64,000 nt of DNA, from contig NZ_OY764058.1 in assembly GCF_963668085.1 (NCBI RefSeq), positions 186,001 to 250,000 on the forward strand, read 5' to 3'. Numbering within the stretch: the stretch's first letter is position 1; the number at the start of each line of letters is the position of its first letter. The notes beneath the pieces were generated by a model. It was not told the DNA's origin. It worked only from the letters and a program-made list of their open reading frames with translations, and searched no databases. The DNA comes from an uncultured Ilyobacter sp. GTDB taxonomy: Bacteria > Fusobacteriota > Fusobacteriia > Fusobacteriales > Fusobacteriaceae. Positions 52,212 to 61,035 of the stretch are shown here, one piece after another. The translations under genes were made by a program, and so were the position numbers.

Positions 52212-53324
52212 ATGTTAGATTATATTCTAAATAAATGTTTGCAAGAAGATATTATAAGTGACGATGAGATAATATACCTATTAAATCAAAGAGAAAAAGG
52301 CAAAGTGGAAAAGATATTCAGTGTTGCTAGAAAAATTCGTGAGAAATATTTTGGTTCTAAGATATTTTTATATGGATTTGTATATTTTTCTACTTATTGC
52401 AAAAATGATTGTAATTTTTGCTTTTACAGAAAATCAAATTCTATCTCAGTGAGATACAGAAAAAAAATAGATGAAATAGTTGAAACAGCCAGACAACTAA
52501 AAGAAGACGGTATACATCTGATTGACCTGACCATGGGAGAAGATAAATATTTCATTGATCATCCAGAGTACTTAGTCGAGATGGTAAAAGCTGTAAAATC
52601 TGCTACTGATCTTCCGGTTATGATTTCATTTGGTGTAATAACTAAAGAGCTAGTAGACATGATGGCAGATTCAGGAGCTGATTGGTACGCCCTGTATCAA
52701 GAAACCCACAACAAAGAACTGTTTAAAAAGCTGCGAAAAGATCAGAGTTATGATGAGCGAATGGAAATAAAGAAATATGCCAAAAGCAAGGGCATTTTAA
52801 TTGAGGAAGGCCTGCTAACAGGTGTGGGTAATAAGGTGGAAGATACAGCACACTCTTTTGAAGTAATGAAAAGTCTCGGGGCATCTCAGATAAGAACCAT
52901 GACCTTTGTTCCTCAGGAGGGAGCACCGACCAAAGAACAAAATGAAACAGGTTATTTAAGTGAACTGTTAAACATTGCTGTGATGCGAATTTTGTTTCCC
53001 AATGTACTCATACCTGCATCGCTAGATGTAGATGGATTGAGGGGACTAGAAGAAAGGCTTATGGCTGGGGCAAATGTTGTGACTTCTATAATTCCTCCTC
53101 ACAAGGGATTTGCAGGTGTTGCCAATAGTGAGACCGATATAGAGGAAGGGTATAGAACTATAGAGGGAATTCAAGAGACATTAAAAAAATGCGGATTAAA
53201 ACAAGCAGATGTCGAGGATTATAAGGCATGGGTAAATTCCAGAAAAGAAATGGGGAATATAAAAATTGAAAATATTAATTATAGGTGCAAAACTACAGGG
53301 ATTAGAAGCCGTTTATCTAGCTAA
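52212..53324 (+). CDS. pylB: Pyrrolysine biosynthesis radical-SAM mutase PylB
   Basis: A 370-residue radical SAM enzyme that turns L-lysine into (3R)-3-methyl-D-ornithine. Start at ATG 52212: the GGAGG at 52202 overlaps the longer start. The [4Fe-4S]-binding C-x3-C-x2-C is Cys63, Cys67, Cys70 (YCKNDCNFC), preceded by LYGFVYFSTY; a later PQEGAPTKEQNETG segment is typical. It immediately follows the activator gene and overlaps pylC by 59 bp. Confidence 0.95.
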   Translation: MLDYILNKCLQEDIISDDEIIYLLNQREKGKVEKIFSVARKIREKYFGSKIFLYGFVYFSTYCKNDCNFCFYRKSNSISVRYRKKIDEIVETARQLKEDGIHLIDLTMGEDKYFIDHPEYLVEMVKAVKSATDLPVMISFGVITKELVDMMADSGADWYALYQETHNKELFKKLRKDQSYDERMEIKKYAKSKGILIEEGLLTGVGNKVEDTAHSFEVMKSLGASQIRTMTFVPQEGAPTKEQNETGYLSELLNIAVMRILFPNVLIPASLDVDGLRGLEERLMAGANVVTSIIPPHKGFAGVANSETDIEEGYRTIEGIQETLKKCGLKQADVEDYKAWVNSRKEMGNIKIENINYRCKTTGIRSRLSS

Positions 53325-54405
53325 AAAAGCAGGTTATGAGACTATTTTAGTCGACAAAAATTCTGATGCCATAGCAAGGTCTGTGGCAGATAAATTTGTA
53401 GTTATGAATGTATTTGAAGAAAAAAATATGAAGAGTATATTTCAACAGGTGGACATAGCTCTACCTATGATAGAAGATGAAAAAGTTATTGAACAGGTTT
53501 TAAAATACGGAGTAGAAACAGACACTCCAGTTGTGGCAGATTTAGAAGCCTATAAAATATCAAGCTCAAAACTTAAATCTAATGATCTTTTTAAAAAACT
53601 TGATTTGCCAGTACCGGGGAAATATCCAAACTGCAATTTCCCTGTAATAGTAAAACCTGACGAGATGAGTGGAAGTAGTGGTGTCAAAAAAATAAACTCA
53701 AAAGAAGAGTTGGATAACTTTTTAGGCGAGCTAACGGTTCCAGTTGTTATAGAGGAATATGTAGAGGGTCCGATATACTCTTTAGAAGTTGTAGGTAACG
53801 GAAAAGACTATTATTTTCCATTAATAACAGAGATAGTGATTGATAAAGAATACGATTGTAAAAGAGTTGTGGCTCCGGTAAATTTACCGGAAGAATTAGA
53901 GATAGAATTTTTGAACATCGGGAAATCTCTTGCCGAAGAGCTTAAGATTAAAGGTGTCTTTGATATTGAAGTGATTTGCCATAAAGGAAAGTTAAAAATA
54001 ATGGAAATTGATGCAAGATTTCCGAGCCAAACTCCCATAAGTGTTTTTCACTCTACAGGGATTAATTTATTACAAATGTCGGTGGAGTTGAAACTTAATT
54101 CTTTCGTCGAAATGAAATATCTTCAAAAAGATGTGTGCTATTATCAACAAATTTTGGTAAGTGACGGGTACATTCACGTTTTAGGAGAGCATATCCTTAG
54201 AGATTGCAAGGATTTAAATATAGTAGAAAATATTTTCGAGGCTGATGAGATGATAACTGACTATGAGGCTGGGAAAAAAGAGTTTAGAGCGATAGTTATT
54301 GTAACTGGGAAAACTCATGAAGAAGCTCAAGAGAGCTTTGAGAAATGTATAAGGTCGATCCAAAATACTGATGGGTATAGAGGTTGGAAATTATCGGAGG
54401 GATAA
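53266..54405 (+). CDS. pylC: Pyrrolysine biosynthesis ligase PylC
   Basis: A 379-residue ATP-grasp enzyme joining methylornithine to lysine. TTG 53266 start gives KILIIGAKLQGLEAVYLAKK, and the grasp includes FPVIVKPDEMSGSSGVKKIN, IEEYVEGPIYSLEVVGNG and IMEIDARFPSQTPISV. Length matches family. It lies between pylB and pylD, and its start lies inside pylB (59-bp overlap), so expression is probably coupled. Confidence 0.95.
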   Translation: MKILIIGAKLQGLEAVYLAKKAGYETILVDKNSDAIARSVADKFVVMNVFEEKNMKSIFQQVDIALPMIEDEKVIEQVLKYGVETDTPVVADLEAYKISSSKLKSNDLFKKLDLPVPGKYPNCNFPVIVKPDEMSGSSGVKKINSKEELDNFLGELTVPVVIEEYVEGPIYSLEVVGNGKDYYFPLITEIVIDKEYDCKRVVAPVNLPEELEIEFLNIGKSLAEELKIKGVFDIEVICHKGKLKIMEIDARFPSQTPISVFHSTGINLLQMSVELKLNSFVEMKYLQKDVCYYQQILVSDGYIHVLGEHILRDCKDLNIVENIFEADEMITDYEAGKKEFRAIVIVTGKTHEEAQESFEKCIRSIQNTDGYRGWKLSEG

Positions 54406-54408
54406 GAT

Positions 54409-55215
54409 ATGACTAGATTGGTAGAATCTGATATAGATCACATTTCAAAAGAAATTGAAGAATATGATAGAAAATTTTTTCAGCAGACAGGTTACTCTAT
54501 GGAGGAAATTGCAAAAATAGCTGTTGGGATAAAAAATAAAACAACAAAGAGAAAAGTAGCAGCAGTACCAGTAACCAGTGGACTTGGAATTATCGGTGGA
54601 TTTTCATTTTCAGTAGCTGAGATACTTAGGCATTGCGGTATAGAGGCTATAGTAACAGAAAAAAGTGACGTAGCAGGCATACAAGAGGCTTATCAGTCAG
54701 ATGCTGAGATAGTATTTATGTCAGATGATGATATATGTGCAGCCTTTTGTTTAGACAAAAAAGTTCAGTCTGATAACGGATATGCCACTGGGATAGGTTT
54801 TGCAGCGGCACTCCATATGGCGTCAGGAGAGATTAATAATAAAGAAGTTCTTATTTTAGGGGCTGGCCCTGTAGGTTCTGCAGCAGCTGCTTATATCTCT
54901 GATGTGGGAGGAAATCCAGTTATATATGATCTGAAATATGAAAAAGCTCAAAAATTGGCTGCTACTCTGTCTAGAGCTAAAGCCATCAGTGAGTGCAATG
55001 AGCTAAAGCAATATAAATATATAATTGATGCCAGTACAAGTGGCGAATTTATTTCGAGAGATGATGTAAGTCATGAAACTATAATAGCTTCTCCCGGTAT
55101 GCCTATAGGGGTGAAGAAAGAAGTTATGGATATTGCAACTGTAATTTATAATCCATTGGAACTAGGAGTTATAACTATGTATTTTCACTGTATAAGACAA
55201 TTGGAGGATGATTAA
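54409..55215 (+). CDS. pylD: Pyrrolysine biosynthesis dehydrogenase PylD
   Basis: A 268-residue NAD-dependent dehydrogenase that oxidises the lysine-methylornithine intermediate and yields the pyrroline ring. It begins with a helical head (RLVESDIDHISKEIEEYDRK), then AVPVTSGLGIIGGFSFSVAE and the Rossmann motif EVLILGAGPVGSAAAAYISD. It follows pylC by 3 bp after GGAGGGAT. Family length matches. Confidence 0.95.
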   Translation: MTRLVESDIDHISKEIEEYDRKFFQQTGYSMEEIAKIAVGIKNKTTKRKVAAVPVTSGLGIIGGFSFSVAEILRHCGIEAIVTEKSDVAGIQEAYQSDAEIVFMSDDDICAAFCLDKKVQSDNGYATGIGFAAALHMASGEINNKEVLILGAGPVGSAAAAYISDVGGNPVIYDLKYEKAQKLAATLSRAKAISECNELKQYKYIIDASTSGEFISRDDVSHETIIASPGMPIGVKKEVMDIATVIYNPLELGVITMYFHCIRQLEDD

Positions 55216-55216
55216 T

Positions 55217-55537
55217 TTGAGTAGTCCAAAAAAAGTTCGTTATATAAATAAGAATCGTGCTTTGTATGATTTGATTAATAAAATAAAATTATGGCCTTCA
55301 AGGACAGGTATATTACACGGGATAAAATCCATTGAATACAAAGGAAAGACAATGGTTATAACAACCCATTGTGGAGAGGACTTTGTAGTTTGGAACTCAA
55401 AAAAAAGTAGAAGTTCTCGTTGGCTGAGAAACAACTGGTGTAAGGTGCCTTGTCCAAAATGCAAGATACCAGAATGGAAATTAAAAAAATATTCTGAGAC
55501 TATATTTACAAATAATACAGCTAATACGGCTAGTTAG
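55217..55537 (+). CDS. pylSn: Pyrrolysyl-tRNA synthetase N-terminal subunit PylSn
   Basis: A 106-residue tRNA-binding domain that clamps tRNA-Pyl. TTG 55217 is the start: GGAGG at 55203-55207 lies too close to ATG 55208. A zinc site matches the M. mazei pattern: His34 (TGILHGIK), Cys52 (THCGEDF), Cys79 and Cys82 (PCPKC). It sits directly before pylSc, in N-to-C order. The stop is TAG followed one codon later by TAA (TAG GAG TAA), so read-through would add only two residues. Confidence 0.92.
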   Translation: MSSPKKVRYINKNRALYDLINKIKLWPSRTGILHGIKSIEYKGKTMVITTHCGEDFVVWNSKKSRSSRWLRNNWCKVPCPKCKIPEWKLKKYSETIFTNNTANTAS

Positions 55538-55547
55538 GAGTAATTTT

Positions 55548-56384
55548 ATGGAGATAACTTATACAGAATCTCAAAAAAATCGTTTAACTGAATTGGGATA
55601 TGAAGTTGAGGATAAGAAATTTGACAGCATAAAAGAAAGAGAATCAGATTATAAGAAAATAGAGAGAGAAATGGTAGTTCAGAATAAAAATAAACTGAAT
55701 AATCTACTTGAGATAGAGCATAGACCTAAATTGTGTCAATTACAGGAAATTCTGGCAAAAGCCTTGTGTGAAAAGGGATTCACTCAAGTGACCACACCAA
55801 CTATTATTACGGCTAAAGCGTTGGAAAAAATGACTGTAGATGAGAGTAGTCAGCTGTACAAACAGGTGTTTTGGCTAGATAAAAAAAGTTGTCTGCGACC
55901 TATGCTCGCACCAAATTTATATCAAGTATCCAGTCAATTGTTAAATACCAAGAAATTACCTCTTAGATTATTTGAAATAGGATCTTGTTTCAGAAAAGAA
56001 TCAGAAGGAAATAGTCACTTAAAAGAATTTACCATGTTAAATTTAGTTGAATGGGGTACTCCTATTGAAGAAAGAGTTGATCGTCTAAAGGAACTTGCTG
56101 AATATGTTTTAGAGGCAACAGGAATAACAGATTACAATTTGGAAGAAGAAAATTCTGTTGTATACGGTGATGGTATTGACGTTGTCAGCTCAACGGGACT
56201 AGAGCTGGCATCCACATCTATGGGACCTCATCCTCTAGACGATGCATGGAAGATAAATTGTAGTTGGGTTGGACTAGGTTTTGGATTAGAACGATTACTG
56301 ATGTATAGAGAAAAAGAGCTGGGAATTCATCGGTATTCGAAAAGTTTAACTTTTTTAGACGGTGCCTGTATGAAAATTAAATAA
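55548..56384 (+). CDS. pylSc: Pyrrolysyl-tRNA synthetase catalytic subunit PylSc
   Basis: A 278-residue class II catalytic domain charging pylT with pyrrolysine. Family motifs: KPKLC-type helix (HRPKLCQLQEILAK), motif 2 ELGSCFRKES-like (FEIGSCFRKESEGNSHLKEF), TMLNLVEWG where Asn and Val occupy the pocket positions N346/C348 of M. mazei, and motif 3 WVGLGFGLERLLM. The separate Sn/Sc genes are the bacterial state. TAGGAG RBS; 10 bp after pylSn and in a different frame. Confidence 0.94.
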   Translation: MEITYTESQKNRLTELGYEVEDKKFDSIKERESDYKKIEREMVVQNKNKLNNLLEIEHRPKLCQLQEILAKALCEKGFTQVTTPTIITAKALEKMTVDESSQLYKQVFWLDKKSCLRPMLAPNLYQVSSQLLNTKKLPLRLFEIGSCFRKESEGNSHLKEFTMLNLVEWGTPIEERVDRLKELAEYVLEATGITDYNLEEENSVVYGDGIDVVSSTGLELASTSMGPHPLDDAWKINCSWVGLGFGLERLLMYREKELGIHRYSKSLTFLDGACMKIK

Positions 56385-56402
56385 AGGAAAGAAGGTGTAT
56401 CT

Positions 56403-57083
56403 ATGAAAAATGAAATCTTAATATTGGATAAAGAATCTGGAAGAAAAATTGCAGAAGAATATTTTGCTAAAATATGTGGATTTGAAAAAAATAAGCGTAT
56501 TTCTGAAAAACGGATTAAAAAAAGCATGGATCTTTTGCAAGATATTGATGAAAAGCTAAATATTAAGGTTTTGGTATCTGAATATGAAGGTGGATGCATC
56601 AATAAAGATGAGCTAAGTTTAGATGATGTTACCTTTAAATGTGATATATTTTCAAAGATACAGTCAGAGGACGTGAAAAAAGTATATATATATTTAATGA
56701 CGGTAGGTGAGATGGATATAGAGGATGCTCCTATGTCAAAGAAGATTTACTATGATATCTGGCAGACATCTTATTTAGATATGGGCCGAGACCTGCTGAA
56801 AGAATATATAATGGAAAAACAGGAAACCCAAAATATATATGTTTCAGAGTCTGTTGCTCCAGGTTTTTTCGGGATACCAGGTAGTGATATAGAAAAATTC
56901 TTTGAAATCTTAGATGCCTCAAAAATAGATATGAAAATAATCGACAAAGGCGCAATGCTTCCACATAAGAGTTACGCTGGATTAACAATCGTAACTTCAA
57001 AACCGGTAAATATTCCCAAAAGAGATTGTGAACATTGTGAAGCAAGAGGAAAAAACTGTATGTATTGTAGAGGTGAGAACTGA
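56403..57083 (+). CDS. MetH-activation-domain-like protein with Cys-rich tail
   Basis: A 226-residue cytoplasmic protein resembling the vitamin B12-dependent methionine synthase activation domain found in methyl-transfer clusters of Clostridia: DIFSKIQSEDVKKVYIYLMT, YYDIWQTSYLDMGRDLLKEY, SESVAPGFFGIPGSDIEKFF. The tail RDCEHCEARGKNCMYCRGEN has four Cys in CxxC-like spacing, an apparent Fe-S or zinc site. It could assist corrinoid reactivation or methyl transfer; exact role is inference. Next gene begins 1 bp after its stop. Confidence 0.7.
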   Translation: MKNEILILDKESGRKIAEEYFAKICGFEKNKRISEKRIKKSMDLLQDIDEKLNIKVLVSEYEGGCINKDELSLDDVTFKCDIFSKIQSEDVKKVYIYLMTVGEMDIEDAPMSKKIYYDIWQTSYLDMGRDLLKEYIMEKQETQNIYVSESVAPGFFGIPGSDIEKFFEILDASKIDMKIIDKGAMLPHKSYAGLTIVTSKPVNIPKRDCEHCEARGKNCMYCRGEN

Positions 57084-57084
57084 T

Positions 57085-58032
57085 ATGAAAAATAAAGCTA
57101 TTAAAATATATTTAATTGCTGGTTTTTTGGGAGCTGGCAAAACTACTTTTTTAAATCGTCTACTTTCGGAATTTTCAAATAAAAAAGTTGGGGTTCTTGT
57201 CAATGAATTCGGGAGTGTCGGTGTAGACGGTATGTTGATACACGGGGATGGCCTCCAAATGACAGAATTAAACAACGGTTCAATATTTTGTTCATGCCTT
57301 AGAGCTAATTTTACCAAGGCTCTAGTGGAAATATCTAAAACCGATATTGAATATCTTTTCATCGAAAGTACCGGCATGGGGGATCCTGTTAATATGCATA
57401 CTTTACTAAAAAATTTAGAAAAATATGTAGAGCGCCCTTATATGTTCAAGGAAACGATAGGCTTAGTGGATTCGGTGAATTTTCTAGAATATGTAGATAC
57501 TTTCCCGGCTATAGAAAACCAAGTTCTCTTCAGCGATTTGATTCTAATTAATAAGTCGGATTTGGTAACGAAAGAAGTATTGGAGGAGACATACAAAAAA
57601 GTAAAATCAATAAATGAAAAAGCAAAAATTTTAAATACTGAATATGCTGCTATTCCAATGTCGATATTTTACCAGGAGCCTGTGGGAACAAAATTGGGGG
57701 GAGATACAACTAATAAACCAAGAAACAGGATGTCGACTTATACTGTAAAATCTCAGAGTATATGTAAAAAGGAAGAGATTCAAAAGTTTTTGGATCTATG
57801 GAAGGAAAAGGCAATAAGAATAAAAGGTTTTTTTAAGGGAGAAAATGGTTGCTTACAAGTCAGCGTTGTAGGAGAAATGCAAAAGATAACGGATTTTTCA
57901 ACTATGCCGTTTGATGAAAATGTAGTTGTGATAATAGGTAAGGACCAAAGGGAATTTTTAGAGGAAGTTAGAGTTGGGTGGGAAGTTTGCTTTGGAGAAA
58001 CTCCATATATAGATACAAAATTTAAGGCTTAG
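57085..58032 (+). CDS. CobW/COG0523-type GTPase lacking the CxCC motif
   Basis: Start at ATG 57085. The 315-residue G3E-family P-loop GTPase has IYLIAGFLGAGKTTFLNRLL (Walker A), a NEFG switch (VLVNEFGSVG), ESTGMGDP (Walker B) and INKSDL. The metal-binding Cys motif of COG0523 proteins (usually CxCC) is CSCL, so the second Cys of the pair is missing. The C-terminal part is CobW_C-like. In this cluster a role in corrinoid or metal delivery to the methyltransferase system is plausible. Ends in TAG. Confidence 0.75.
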   Translation: MKNKAIKIYLIAGFLGAGKTTFLNRLLSEFSNKKVGVLVNEFGSVGVDGMLIHGDGLQMTELNNGSIFCSCLRANFTKALVEISKTDIEYLFIESTGMGDPVNMHTLLKNLEKYVERPYMFKETIGLVDSVNFLEYVDTFPAIENQVLFSDLILINKSDLVTKEVLEETYKKVKSINEKAKILNTEYAAIPMSIFYQEPVGTKLGGDTTNKPRNRMSTYTVKSQSICKKEEIQKFLDLWKEKAIRIKGFFKGENGCLQVSVVGEMQKITDFSTMPFDENVVVIIGKDQREFLEEVRVGWEVCFGETPYIDTKFKA

Positions 58033-58130
58033 ATATTGATAGTATGTGACAGTGCTAACAAAAATTTTAATTAAATAAGAATTTATTTTTACTAAAATAC
58101 TATAAATAAAATATGAAGGGGGAGTCTAAA

Positions 58131-59477
58131 GTGACTGGTAAAGAATTAGTTTTTAAAACGTTAAGAAATGAAGAAGTGGAGAGAGCACCTTGGGTACCAT
58201 TTGCAGGTGTTCATGCAGGTAAATTAAAGGGGTATGACGCTATCGAAGTTCTTAAAGATCCAGATAAGTTATATGAATCTTTAATGGAGGTAAATCGTTT
58301 ATACATGCCAGATGGTCAACCTATAATGTTTGATTTGCAGTTAGAAGCGGAAATATTAGGTTGTGACCTAAAATGGGTAAATGATAATCCACCAAGTGTA
58401 ACCAGTCACCCGTGGCAAAAAGAAGTAGATTTTAGCAAAAATATTGAAAAAACAGACGGACGTATACCTATGGTTATGGATGTTTGTAAAAGAATGAAAG
58501 AATCAGTAGGAGAGACAACGGCACTATACGGTTTATTCTGTGGTCCATTTACACTGGTATCTCACATGAGAGGAACAAAAATGTTTATGGATATGAGAAA
58601 AAATCCAGAACTAGTAAAAGAGATGATGGACTATGCTGTAGAGCAAGGTTGTAGAATGGTTGATTATTATGTAGAATGTGGTATGGATGTCATTGCACCA
58701 GTGGATCCACTTATTTCGCAAATTTCTCCTAAAAACTTCACTGATTATATGACAGAAGCTTATACAAAGTTATTTGATTATATCCGTGAAAAAGGAAAGT
58801 TTTCTGCTTTCTTCGTTTGCGGTAATGCCATACGTAATATTGAAGAGATGTGTAAAACAAAAACTGATGCAATTTCTGTAGATGAAAATGTTTCAATGGT
58901 AGAGGCAAAGGCCATTACAGATAAATATGATGTGGTGTTAGGAGGAAATATCCCGTTAACTACTACTATGTTGTTTGGTAATCAAATGGATAATATGAAG
59001 TATGTGGTTGATATGGTTGACAGCATCAGTTTAAAGAATCTAATCATTGCCCCTGGTTGTGACATGCCTTATGATATACCTGTAGAAAATGCCATTGCTT
59101 GTTCTGAGGCAGCAAGAGATATAGATAAAACGCGTGAGCTAGTAAAAAATTATGAAGCAGTTGATGAAGATATAGAGATAGAAATTCCAGATTATGATAC
59201 CCTAGATAAAGTTATGATAGAAGCCTTTACTCTAGATTCAGCATCTTGTGCAGCATGTACATACATGTGGGCTACAGCGTGTGATGCAAAAGAGAAGTAT
59301 GGAGACAAGGTTGAAGTTGTGGAGTACAAGTATAATAAAAAAGAGAATATTGCTCGTTGTAAGAAAATGGGAGTAACTAACCTACCTACATTATACATAA
59401 ATGGAGAACCAAAATACATATCTATTATACCAAGTCATGACGAATTTTACGCTGAAATAGATAAACTCATAAAATAA
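58131..59477 (+). CDS. UroD-family methylcorrinoid methyltransferase fused to a thioredoxin-like domain
   Basis: GTG 58131 start (AAGGGGGAG 7 bp upstream) gives 448 residues. Residues 1-345 are a UroD/MtaA/MtbA-type TIM barrel (TGKELVFKTLRNEEVERAPW, LYGLFCGPFTLVSHMRGTKM, FFVCGNAIRNIEEMC, LIIAPGCDMPYDIPVENAIA). The zinc motif of MtbA (HxC) is FVC, with Phe for the first ligand. Residues 370-448 are thioredoxin-like: SCAACTYMWATACD with a CAAC pair and GVTNLPTLYINGE with cis-Pro. It likely takes methyl from the corrinoid, but the acceptor (CoM, tetrahydrofolate or a protein thiol) is not shown. Confidence 0.75.
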   Translation: MTGKELVFKTLRNEEVERAPWVPFAGVHAGKLKGYDAIEVLKDPDKLYESLMEVNRLYMPDGQPIMFDLQLEAEILGCDLKWVNDNPPSVTSHPWQKEVDFSKNIEKTDGRIPMVMDVCKRMKESVGETTALYGLFCGPFTLVSHMRGTKMFMDMRKNPELVKEMMDYAVEQGCRMVDYYVECGMDVIAPVDPLISQISPKNFTDYMTEAYTKLFDYIREKGKFSAFFVCGNAIRNIEEMCKTKTDAISVDENVSMVEAKAITDKYDVVLGGNIPLTTTMLFGNQMDNMKYVVDMVDSISLKNLIIAPGCDMPYDIPVENAIACSEAARDIDKTRELVKNYEAVDEDIEIEIPDYDTLDKVMIEAFTLDSASCAACTYMWATACDAKEKYGDKVEVVEYKYNKKENIARCKKMGVTNLPTLYINGEPKYISIIPSHDEFYAEIDKLIK

Positions 59478-59497
59478 TAATTGTCATATTTAAAATA

Positions 59498-59529
59498 GGG
59501 CTGTCTCAGAATAAATTGAGACAGCCTTA
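59498..59529 (+). terminator. Terminator of the pyl/methylamine operon
   Basis: GGCTGTCTCAGAATAAATTGAGACAGCC hairpin then T-rich tail. Confidence 0.85.
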
Positions 59530-59962
59530 ATTTTTATTATAAGGGAAAGTAACAAATAAAAATTATAAAAGAGGTCTATTATACATGATTTATGCCAATC
59601 CAAATAAAAAATCTCTTTAAAAGAATATCTTAATAAAATAAAATCATCACAGCAACAGTTACAAAGAAGTTTTTTGTGGGGGAAATAAATATTTTTTTAG
59701 ATTATAGAAGAGAAAGCTGTTCTTAAAGCCAAAGAATTTTATAGGTGTTAGGGTAAAAATAAACTGGTTTCTTCAAGTGTAAATCTAGAGATAAAAAAGA
59801 TCGAAGTAGAGTAATCAGTGACAAGGTCTAAGATTAAATAATTATAACATGAACTGAAGATCTAGACGATTGTGATTCTGGAGGGATAAAATAAATATCT
59901 CGATGACAAAGTAGGCTAGCAGGTCTTAAAAGACCTCTAAGTTGCCGTAAATATTAATTTAA
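59530..59962. other. Non-coding spacer, possible decayed gene
   Basis: Short open stretches (for example near 59713-59820, reading VLKAKEFYRC then KNKLVSSSVNLEIKKIEVE across a stop) look like fragments of a degraded gene, but I cannot assign them. No intact ORF or RNA gene is visible. Confidence 0.35.
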
Positions 59963-59968
59963 TAATTA

Positions 59969-60869
59969 ACCTAAGTTGCTACCTTGTTAATTATGCTGTA
60001 GAATACTCTTAAAATAACAACTTTAGGAGAGCATCAATATGAAAGATAACATTAACAATATACTAGAATTTGTTCAATTCATTCTTAACCTTACTGGGCA
60101 CCAAGAAAGTTCTCAAACCAAAATGAAAGATGCTGAAGTTATTACAACAGCTATAGTTGCAGGAATATATTTTAATGGTAATTTTCAAAAGGCTTTGACT
60201 TTTTTTGAAGATTATCCCCATTTTGATTATGTTCTTTCTAAAAGTAGATTCTCTAGGAGACTTGCAAATTTAGGGTCTACCTTAAGTAAAATAATGGATA
60301 TCATTATGGAATATAACAAAAATAGATCTAAAACTAAAGAATTTATGATTGATTCGTTTCCTTTTTCTGTATGTGACAATTATAGAATTCCTAGATGTAA
60401 AATATACTTGGATCATGATCTTTACAGAGGTTACATTTCAAGTAAAAGAAAATTTTTTTCGGAGCAAGACTCCATTTGATGACAAATGAAAAAGGCTTGC
60501 CTGTAGAATATAAAATATTACCCGGATCTATTGCTGACATTACAGCATTTAAAGATTTCAATTTTGATTTACCAAAAAATTCCATTATTTACGCAGACAG
60601 AGCCTACAACGACTATGTTCTTGAAGATGTATTAAGTGATGTTGATATCTACCTTTCACCTATGAGACGTAAAAATTCAAAACGTTCCAAGAATAAAAGT
60701 CAAGAATTCATAGATCATATAAAAAGAAAGCTAATTGAAACTGTAGGAAGTTCTATAAATAGATTGATGCCAAAATCTATTCACAGTGTTAATTCTAGAT
60801 GTTTTGAACTCAAAATTTTATTATTTTTGATGGGTTATACATTTTTAAATATGAAGTAGCAACTTGGGT
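59969..60869 (+). mobile_element. IS982-type element with near-perfect ends and frameshifted transposase
   Basis: Left end ACCTAAGTTGCTACC (59969-59983) and right end complement AGTAGCAACTTGGGT (60855-60869) differ at two positions. Both are flanked outside by TAATTA (59963-59968 and 60870-60875), a possible 6-bp duplication or part of the repeat. Length about 0.9 kb. Confidence 0.85.
60039..60859 (+). pseudogene. IS982-family transposase, interrupted by a -1 frameshift
   Basis: Frame 1 (60039-60479) ends SKRKFFSEQDSI and stops; the continuation (frame -1, 60459-60859) reads FGARLHLMTNEKGLPVEYKI and ends TFLNMK. The shift falls on T7 at 60453-60459. DDE-type residues are visible: KEFMIDSFPFSVCDN, SIIYADRAYND, IETVGSSINRLMPKSIHSV. 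It is an indel in a homopolymer or a slippage site; I treat it as a pseudogene. Confidence 0.82.
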
Positions 60870-60948
60870 TAATTATAGTTTGTAATCTAAATAATATATG
60901 GGAGTAATAGCTATGTTGCTATTACTCCTTATTTTTATACACAAAATA

Positions 60949-60985
60949 AAAAGCTGTAGACAAAGTTATTTGTCTACAGCTTTAA
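60949..60985. terminator. Terminator (serves the minus-strand operon)
   Basis: AAAGCTGTAGACAAA / TTTGTCTACAGCTTT stem with T/A runs, downstream of the 61036-62088 gene. A second hairpin GGAGTAATAGC/GCTATTACTCC lies at 60900-60929. Confidence 0.8.
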
Positions 60986-61035
60986 TGGAAACGTTAATTA
61001 AATTATAAGAATTTAAATGAATTTAAAACTGATAA

